In this document: positions 55,598 through 64,000 of the stretch, piece after piece | Numbering within the stretch: the stretch's first letter is position 1 | How the letters are laid out: the number at the start of each line of letters is the position of its first letter | Source of the DNA: Chiua virens | Taxonomy: Eukaryota > Basidiomycota > Agaricomycetes > Boletales > Boletaceae | Reading direction: 5' to 3' | Length of the DNA: 64,000 nucleotides | Assembly (NCBI GenBank): GCA_019787685.1 | Contig: JAHNUO010000011.1 | Span: forward strand, 868,001-932,000 | The notes under the pieces: model-generated | Seen by the model: the letters and a program-made list of their open reading frames with translations, nothing else | Databases searched by the model: none | Told to the model about the DNA's origin: nothing | Position numbers and translations under genes: made by a program

Positions 55598-58214
55598 TCT
55601 TGTGGAGTCGGTACCCGAGCCCAAAGTCAGAAAGGAGGACCGTATTGCGATCAAGTTGGTCGTCAAGTCCATACTCATCGGACGGTATTTGTATCCGTCA
55701 TACCCGTGAAACTTGGAGTGATTCAGTTCTAAACGTAGTCGCGATAAAACATTCCCTACCCGTCGCCAGTGTGAGTCAAGCTGTCGAAGTTGAAACGTCA
55801 ATGTCGGTAGCTTTTTGGTGGCAAATTCTGGAGTGTCGATTCTCGAGCCAGGGCCCTTGGAAAGGCATGACTCTAGTAGCAAAATAGATGTTATACCTGT
55901 TAGCAGAGTGCACCTGCCAGTGAATACCCTGATCTCGAGGTTTATAAGTACATGCAATCATCCAGCCAAGAGTTGTGAGGTGGCAATGTTCTCAGTCGGA
56001 GTCATGGCCCATGGCATGTGTATCAGATGGGCCACCAGTTATCCATAGGCTAATCACGCAGTTAATGATCGAGTTATCTCGTTGAAGGTAGTCTTCATAT
56101 ACTACTCACCTCGTACACAGGCCACGGAGTGACGTCGATGATCATCATCCTGCGATGCCTGTCACCGTGGTTACTGTTACTATACATCTTACAATTTTTT
56201 TCAAATCACCAGTATCAGATATGTAACCATCTCAGCGGCATCAGACTAGCATTTGCTATATACTTAGCCTATTCTATGCGGCCTGGCCCAGGACAACTGC
56301 CAGAGATACCTAGAGTCTCGGCCCTGCAATATGCAAAAACGAAACTCCGAAGTCTTACAGGAGACACAAATTTTGGCAGAGCGATCAAGGGCGTGCAATA
56401 ATCAGGTGGAAGATACGATCACATTGCCATTAGGCTCGTCGAGCGAACTTCAACTTGTTGCTATCGTTGACGCTGTATGCTTCAATATGAAGATAGTTGG
56501 AAAATGGGAGTGCGAGGTTGTGAACGCACCTATGTACAACGGCGGCGGAGCCGATAATCTTGCCCTGTTCTGGACGCGCCGTCACGCTGTCTCGCAACCA
56601 TGCAGAAGAGCATACGAAACGGAGTCGTGTTAGGTAGGGTGATTGTCGAAACGTTGAAACTTGACGCGGACGGCCCGGGTTTGGAAAATCCTGTTTGCGA
56701 GATCGAGTTTCAATTCTCATGTTGAAATGTGCAAGGAAATGCTATTCTGAAGTGAGAAACTGGTATCAATGAGATGGACAACTCCGACGAGGAAAATCAC
56801 TGTCGCTTCTAACAGCCTCACATAACCGGCAGAAACCCGAGAACTTGGCTAATAACGTGGCAGCGCGTGCGCATCTTAGCTTAATATGTACTTGAATATG
56901 CATTTCCCGACTTTCAAACTTCCGGCCCATGTCTCTCCCTCCCTCCCTTATCTACTTAGTAGTGCTGTACTGCATCGTGACTGATTGCTAACAATGCAGT
57001 CTGTTTTTCTCTTTCCACTCGGCGCAACATGGTGATCCAAAGCTACATTCAAGCCAGCGAACCAGTATTCCGGTCGTCACCACTGGCCCAGAGTCTATAT
57101 TGTAAGCGCATTCCAAAACAACAATTATCACCCGAGCAACTATCATCCCCAGATGGCTCAGTTCCGCCTCGTTCAAGTTCCGTATGCCAATATTCTGGCG
57201 CCGGCCCCGGACAGTCTAAATAGAAGCAGACAGAGATAGTCACCATCCACCGTCCTGTTAAAGGTCACGTCGCATGTTCGTTGCCACTTGGCTTGCGGTA
57301 GGAATACAACATACCGACTCGGTCATGATTTTTTCTGATCCTTACGATGCAGGTGCCCTTGACAACCTATAATCAGCGTGAGGACAACACCAATGACTTT
57401 GATCGAGTATTCCCATGTACAACTTTGACAACAGTGTTATCGAGAAGGATGCTTCTATAATATGTTACTCCATTTTAGTGTCTGCCCGCAAGTGCTCGCC
57501 AATTCCAGTCGATATGACGGTCGTATTTGGAAATGTCTCATGACAAGATCTCTAATGACTCCGAAGCCTTCAAGGCATGGTCTGATCACGCGCCATTGGC
57601 AGTGTCACGCGGATACACGAGTAACAGCCTTTTTGTTGACCGGGTAACACGAGTGCTTTTGGTTCCGGCACACCGATACATCCGCGGCAAGTGCGCAATT
57701 GCTGGTTACTTGTTTTGAGACTTGATTCCCGCCCCCATTACAGGTCTTCAAATTTGGGGAAGATGTGTTTGACTCAGGACTTCTGGTATTTGGATCCTTG
57801 ATCCATCCATTGTGGGTCTTTTTCTGCTCCTGCGAGACACTTTGATTACTGGTATGATATTGAGATGCTTCATGTTAACAATGCAGAATCGGAACTCTCG
57901 ATTTTCCGGCCCGCCAGCTTGAAAGTATGCGCTCCCGTACAAAGTCACAGTGATGTCCATCTAGCTTATTGTGAAAGCACAAGATGTTGTTTTGCGACTT
58001 ATTACCGGGCGTGGGTTTCACGGTGGCTACAACTGCGGCGTCTGACACCCCATGACCTCATGACCTACTTTCACGGGGTAATCAACGAGGCTGCATCCAT
58101 CGGTCATACGGCCCGCAACGCTCCACTACAGTGGCTTTGATGATATAAAGTGCGACGTTCCTGGTATTGGAATCTCAAGTGTTTCTCTTCCCATTCGTTG
58201 TGGATACTTTCGCC
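55598..58214. other. Long intergenic region, no gene supported
   Basis: 2.6 kb with short frames only. I find no domain, RNA gene or obvious repeat. One run at 57480-57720 has moderately long open frames but no family I recognise. Confidence 0.5.
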
Positions 58215-60069
58215 ATGCCTGGCGTGAGTTTCGTTCCTTGTGCCAATGGATCTGCTTGCTAACTTCATCATAGTACAGCGCACGTATTGCGGGAAACCCC
58301 GTAGGTTCTTCACCAAACGCTCGATACCTGTTTCTGACAATTTCCCACAAGTACATTGTAGGCTCTTTCGCATGTATCGGTGGTGGTCTTTTTGGTTTGG
58401 ACATTTCGTCCATGTCTGCGGTATTGAACGTCCGTGTCACCCTTTGCCCTTGTTGCTCCGTGTCATCTAAAGTGCATACAGAATAATGCCTACTTTGTCG
58501 TGTTCAACAGTGTAAGTTGATTCCTTGTCTTATCGACTCAGCTAAGAATACAAAATCAGCCTGGACCTACTGTGCAAGGTGCCATTGTTGCATCCATGCC
58601 CGCAGGCTCCTTTTTTGGTGCTCTTTCGGTTGCCACCCTTGCTGATCGTATTGGGCGCAAAAATACTGTTATTCTAGCCAGTATTTTTTGGATCATCGGC
58701 GGTGTCTTGCAATGCGCTGCTATCGTGTGTGGTTTCGTTTCCTGATATACAATTGCTCATGGCTCATTCTCTTTGATAGAACCGTGGTATGTTGGTAGTG
58801 GGTCGCATCATCGCTGGCATTTCTGTCGGCATCGCCTCGACTGTTGTTCCTATCTATCAATCTGAGATCACTGCCCCTTCGATCCGTGGTCGGCTCGTGT
58901 CCATGCAGCAGTGGTCAATCACCTGGGGTATCATGCTGCAGTACTTTGTCCAATTCGGTTGTTCATACATTAATGGTACTGCCTCTTTCCGCATTCCGTG
59001 GGGCCTCCAAATAGTACCTGCAATAGTTCTTGGCCTTGGGATGTTGTGGTTCCCGGAGTCCCCCCGTTGGCTCATCGACCACGATCGGTGGGTTCTGCTA
59101 CATTACCAGTCTTTACGGACTATATTCACGATTCTCCACAGCGAGGAGGAGGCTCTCCAAGTTCTTGCCGACCTCCACGGAAACGGGGACCGCAATAACG
59201 AACTGGTCGCATTAGAATTCGAGGAAATCAAAGAACAGGTCGCCTTCGAGCGGACACGAGGTGCCAAATCTTTTATGGACGTGCTGGAGCCCAGTATCTT
59301 CCGTCGTGTTGTCCTTGGCTGTTCCCTTCAGATGTGGTCTCAACTGTCTGGGATGAACGTCATGATGTACTACATCATCTACGTGTTCGAGGGAGCTGGT
59401 TTGACGGGTCGGCGTGGCAATCTTATTGCAGATTCAGTTCAATACGTCCTCAACGTCGCTTTCACTGTCCCCGCGATCATTTACATCGACAGATGGGGTC
59501 GCCGCCCTCTCTTAATCATTGGTGCAACGCTGATGGGCTTCTTCCTTTGCCTGGTTGGTGGTCTGCAGGGTCGATATGGAGCATGGGGTAGCGTCGAAGG
59601 CAGCAACTCTCCTGTATGGGTCATCACAGGCCACCCAGCGGTAACCAAGGCCATCATCATGTGTTCATACCTCTGCGTCTGTTCCTTTGCAATCACCATT
59701 GGACCCGTCTCGTGGACATACCCCGCAGAGATATTCCCCATGAAGGTGCGTGCCAAGGCCGTCTCGCTCGCTACCGCAACGAATTGGATCTTCAATTTCG
59801 CGCTCGCATTCGCGGTGCCACCGGGTTTGTCGACCATTGCGTGGAAGACGTACTTTGTGTTCGCCACGTTCAACTTTACGGCTGCGATCCACTTTTTGTT
59901 GTGTTTCCCTGAGACGGCACAGCGGTCGCTCGAAGAGATCGAGGAAGTCTTTGCCCAAGGACATGGGTTTAGTGCTTGGTCCATCTCGCGTGATGTTGGG
60001 AGGAGGAATTTGGAGGATGTTGGGAGGCGGGCGGTGGATGAGAAGGGCAATGCTCCCGAGAAGCCCTAG
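58215..60069 (+). CDS. MFS sugar transporter (hexose/quinate porter type)
   Basis: Exon 1 is tiny (MPG, 58215-58223). The protein goes on YSARIAGNPVGSSPNARYLF, then first-helix sequence GSFACIGGGLFGLDISSMSA. Sugar-porter signatures follow: DRIGRK (about 58645), GRIIAGISVGIASTVVPIYQ with SEITAPSIRGR, PESPRWLIDHDR, GRRPLLIIG, and the late motif FPMKVRAKAVSLATATNWI with PETAQRSLEEIEEVF. An in-frame 54-nt intron lies at 59088-59141; spliced, DHD-R joins EEEALQVL. The end is at 60069 (EKP). It should be a 12-helix plasma-membrane proton-coupled sugar or polyol carrier; the exact substrate is not visible. No break is seen. Confidence 0.92.
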
Positions 60070-60345
60070 TCCGACGGACTCGAAAGCAACTCGATGTTAT
60101 ACAGAGCGAGTGTTATTAATTTTGCTCTGATGGTGGCCTTCAGTAACACACACATTTTGCACTACTGTGTTCTGATACTTTGTTTTCTGCTCCCGATCTC
60201 TAATGTAGGCGAGGTCAACGAGGGTTACTAGTAAGCGGCGCATCGGCCCGGCCGGTGCGAAACTTGAAAAGCGCTGAAGCGTGGGGTGACTCCGACCCCG
60301 ACCCTAATCGCCAGAGACCAAGTGCATTGTCCAAGTCATCCCTCC

Positions 60346-63300
60346 ATGGACCCCCAAAAGACCTTGATCGACATTGCGCAGGTCGCTCAAAGAGTCCTTG
60401 GCACACTCGTGCGGCATACTGGTCGTAGAACTGCCGAAAGCTTTCAGTTGGAGAAGATAATCGTCGGTGCTAGCGCTCTCCTGGAAGCGCAGATCAAGAC
60501 ATCGCTTCTGAACAATGGTCGAATCGACGATCGACTTGTGGACTGGTTGACCGACAATGAACCTCAAGTGTGTCTACAGACGTTGAAACGCATGGAGGCA
60601 ACCCTGAACAGAAAGCACACCTATCGAGGGAATTTCATGGGAACGTCGAGCTTCATGCACTCCCAAGACATAAGCAATGAAGCAATCAGACTTTTCCAGT
60701 TACATGAAGGCTACTTCCATTATTTGTTAATGCCAATGGAAGTTTGGTGAGCGCCTTGACAACTTCGCTATGATGAACCTGTACCTCATTATTTCACTCA
60801 GGAACCGTGAGACTGACAAGTCACGATCAAATTTGACAGCTCAGCACGATCTACTCCGGACCGAAGATGCAATTGACAACCGCAAAGTTCGCCGAATCAC
60901 GCGGCTAGATACATCCTGCGTACCACAAGGAGGGGAGATGGAGAAGCAGGGGGTTGGTGGTATGTCGTCTCGGTGCTTATAAACATTGGATGTCTTAAGA
61001 GTACATATTGAGCAGCAGAGAAACTAAATAAGGATTTTGGGATGGCTCAACGCATGGAGCTGTCAGGACATACACAGACGTACTACGCATCTGCGTCAGC
61101 CTGACACCTGTACATGGCTACCTAAAACGAATGAATTTAAGACGTGGAGGAGTACTGAGAATTCGTTTCTGTGGTTACATGGAAAAGGTAGAGTGTTTGC
61201 AGTACTCGTGTATCTGTCGTTTACATGAGATATCCTTAGCCGGAGCTGGGAAGTCTGTGCTCGCGTGCGTGACTTTCTGGTGCTTCCTGCTAATGCTGAC
61301 CTCAGTTACAGTGCTTCTGTGATCGAGAACCTCAAGGAAGCACTCGAGGATGGCGAACTTTTAGCTTTCTTCTACTGCGATTTTCGCAGCGAACGGTCCA
61401 CAAGTGCCGCAGAAGTGTTGCGCTCCCTGCTCTCACAGTTATTGCGGCAGTCCAGCTGGAACGTCGTTGATCATGAAGACCTGATTGACGAGCTAGTCAA
61501 GCAGAGCGATGAAGGCTCTTCGACCGTTAGTGATGTCATGCTGCTTGCCAACTACATATCTCGGGTGGTGGGTCGGTTCAACCAGCGACCCTGCATTGTC
61601 ATCGATGCGCTGGACGAATGTAACCACGTCGAAGAACTTCTAAACGCTCTGGTAGAAATGTCGAAGAGCAACCTTCGATTGCTCGTGATCAGCCGACCTC
61701 TACAGGTCATCAAAGACAGTCTCTCGGAGCTCCCTTTGATCTCCATGGATGGAATGAAATACGAGGTGATGACAGATATTAAATTACATATCACGAGGGT
61801 CCTAGATTCTCACCGACGGTTGAGGATCATGGACAGCAACTTGAAGCAGGAGATCTATTCTATCTTATCCAAGAAAGCTGATGGAATGTGAGCATCATCG
61901 CAGCGCCAATCCATTGTATTGTATCGTGATGGTTATTTTCTAGGTTCAGATGGGTGCAATGTCAACTCGACATCTTAAAGCGATGTATGACCCCAGCACG
62001 GATCCGCGAGGCATTGGACGACCTTCCGACCGACCTTTATGCGACGTATTCGAGGATCCTTCTCAGGATTGACCTGATCGATGAAGAAGAAATCGTCCGG
62101 AGAGCTTTGGAATGGGTTGTAGCTGCATTGGCACCTTTGCAGCTGTCTCAGCTCATGGAAGGCCTCTCGATTGACCTCGAGAAGCGAGTTCTGGATCATA
62201 CGTGTGGACCTGTCCATGGGCCTGCACTGTTGGATGCGCTAGGCAGCTTGGTGGCACATGATGAGTTGACAGATGTCATTATCCTATCCCACTTCAGTGT
62301 GAAGGTATGCTCGGAATTTTGTTGTTATGTTCCGATCGAATGAATTTTTGATTGGGTAGGAATATTTGACCGGGGAACCCACTCGCATGAAATTTCCGAA
62401 ATTTCATATCAACGAACAAGCTGCTCACACACGGCTGGCTTTGCGTTGTATGTTCTACATTGTCACCTACCTTAAACTTGGTCGGCAATCCGTTGGCCAT
62501 GAGGCATCGTCTTTCGGAACTAGGATATACGATGACGCTGTCACTCGAACGAGAGAACGTCCTGGAAATTCGTACCAATCAGCCGTGCCCCATCCACTTC
62601 TTGGATATGTGTCAAAGTCCGGCTTTCACCACCTTTCTCACGTCAGTCCGAGAAATCAAGCAGTCTTGCAAGCTATCACAGACTTGGTGTCAGAGACACA
62701 GCAGAACCCTTTGGAGTGGGAATGGCTGTGCAACACCTATTTTTCATTGCCAATTCGCACGTTCAAACTTGAACACGACCTGATGCTGTATATTCTAATC
62801 GCTTTCGCCCCGGAGACCATGCTACGTTTTTATCTCGACACTTCCAAACCGAAGCCGAAGGATGGGACAAACCCACTTATATATGCTGCATCTTCTGGCA
62901 CAATCGAACACTGCAGGATCTTGTTATCAAGGGGTGTCAGCCTTAATCATCGTGGCTGGGATTATTATTCTCACCGCCAGGTCCTACCACTCGAGGTTGC
63001 TCTCAGATCGGGTTCAATCGACGTCGTCGACCTATTCTTGAGAGCAGAATCTCCAGTTCCCCAGGAATTGTTTATGGAAGTACTACGTGAACAGAGATGC
63101 CATTTTCGCAGCAGCAATGTAGCGAGGCTACTACAAACCGATGAATTCGTCGAATGGGCGGTTAGCAGTCGGAACGAGGAACTACTTCTACGCGCGTTGG
63201 ATCCCACTTACTACCATCCTTTCCCTGACTTCCGACCTTCAGAGAAAGATGCCCTGGTGATTGAACGCAGACTTGTCCAACTCAATTATGATCCGCGTAA

Positions 63301-64000
63301 TCGATTCAACACAAAGTCTCTCTGTCATGCTGCGTCAGCGGGGCAGATTTCCGTAGTAAAAAATATGCTTTCTTCTGGCATCCAATTACCTTCCGACATA
63401 ATTCTGAAGGTGTTGGACAGTGACTTTCACCCGAAGGCGGCAATGATACGGTTTCTGCTCGACGCGGGGTGTAATGTACACGTTACTTCGCCTCGTGACG
63501 GGGACACTCCGCTCCATCTGGTCCTCGCAATTCGATCCTTCATCCAATCCTTCGAAGCTGATTGTCTTCAATGCGTCCAGCTTCTTGTTGGCGCAGGGTG
63601 CGATCCGTCCTTGTATAACTTATTCGCAAAAACGCCTCTTCACCTTGCGACTAGAAATGGATACACCTTTATCCTCGAGTACTTGCTTTCGTTGCATGTA
63701 CAGCTACCATCGGACATCCTACTTGACGCGGTGTTGTCACCGAACGCATCCGCGGCCTCTTTTCTAATTAGCAGAGGCGCCAGTGTGCACGCTGTTTCAG
63801 CCGGGGGGGAGACACCTCTCCATAACCTCCATAACGGTTTCGGTATCAGTTCCAAGCCGGACGAACGCCTGGAGTTTCTCAAGATCCTCATAAATGCTGG
63901 GTGTAATCCTCGTTTGCCAAATGCCCGAGGCGAGACCGTTCTAGACATTGCAGCAAAACATGCCTTTCTCGAGGTTGTGCAGTACCTCCTTTCGTATGAC
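60346..64000 (+). CDS. NACHT-ankyrin NLR-like receptor, 3' end outside the window
   Basis: The probable start is 60346 (MDPQKTLIDIAQVAQRVLGT); an upstream in-frame ATG at 60286 is possible. The N-terminal domain (60346-61030) is of no type I know. Then comes the segment before the ATPase (RQPDTCTWLPKTNEFKTW), the Walker A motif HGKAGAGKSVL (split by introns at about 61188-61234 and 61265-61311), FYCDFRSE, and Walker B RPCIVIDALDEC (about 61589-61624), typical of NACHT/STAND ATPases. A helical region follows with ILSHFSVKEYL (across the intron at about 62306-62360). From about 62860 ankyrin repeats run to the window end (NPLIYAASSGTIEHC, TPLHLATRNGYTFILEYLL, TVLDIAAKHAFLEVVQYLL). Fungal NACHT-ankyrin proteins act in self/non-self recognition and programmed cell death. 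The trigger here is unknown. Confidence 0.9.

Noticed and set aside
1..64000. CRISPR arrays, bacterial operons, riboswitches, rRNA genes
   Set aside because: None seen.  Gene structure with short GT-AG introns is eukaryotic, and I found no regularly spaced short repeats or rRNA-like sequence.

Overview
The window looks like nuclear DNA of a filamentous fungus, most likely a basidiomycete (Agaricomycetes). The reasons are many short GT-AG introns (about 45-75 nt), Dal5-type permeases, a DUF6534-type membrane protein, a thaumatin-like protein and a NACHT-ankyrin receptor. The species cannot be named from the sequence. Gene models were spliced by eye from reading frames, splice sites and family motifs, so exon edges are approximate except where I give them.

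Layout. 1-5334: 3' part of a Ty3/Gypsy chromovirus whose pol is broken by a nonsense codon and by a solo LTR of its own family (1050-1779, 5-bp target duplication). 5335-5710: 3' end of a second LTR element. 6987-15530: host genes, namely a thaumatin-like protein (+), then on the minus strand a serine carboxypeptidase, a D-amino-acid oxidase and an unrecognised C2H2 zinc-finger protein. 15729-43275: an expansion zone with four paralogous Dal5/allantoate-type MFS permeases, all minus strand (copies 1 and 2 look intact, 3 and 4 broken). Between them lie a CoA-transferase pseudogene, two families of unclassified repeats, a young LTR element with a gag-like ORF but no pol, an almost complete hAT transposon, and a helicase fragment of Helitron type. 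The LTR element and the hAT element both sit in one unidentified minus-strand locus.

44944-64000: mainly housekeeping genes, namely HIR1/HIRA histone chaperone (+), a second helicase fragment (-), a DJ-1/PfpI protein (+), cytosolic prolyl-tRNA synthetase (+), a DUF6534-type membrane protein (-), an MFS sugar transporter (+) and a NACHT-ankyrin NLR-like protein (+) that runs off the window.

How it works together. There is no operon-like pathway. The permease zone is best read as birth and death of a transporter family by segmental duplication with transposon insertion. Carboxypeptidase and D-amino-acid oxidase sit next to each other and both handle peptide or amino-acid nitrogen, but a functional link is only suggested. 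Several conserved genes (HIR1, ProRS, DJ-1, the C2H2 gene) carry single-base indels exactly where the conserved reading frame should continue. This suggests uncorrected sequence errors or very recent pseudogenisation, and it limits what can be concluded from single frameshifts elsewhere in the window.
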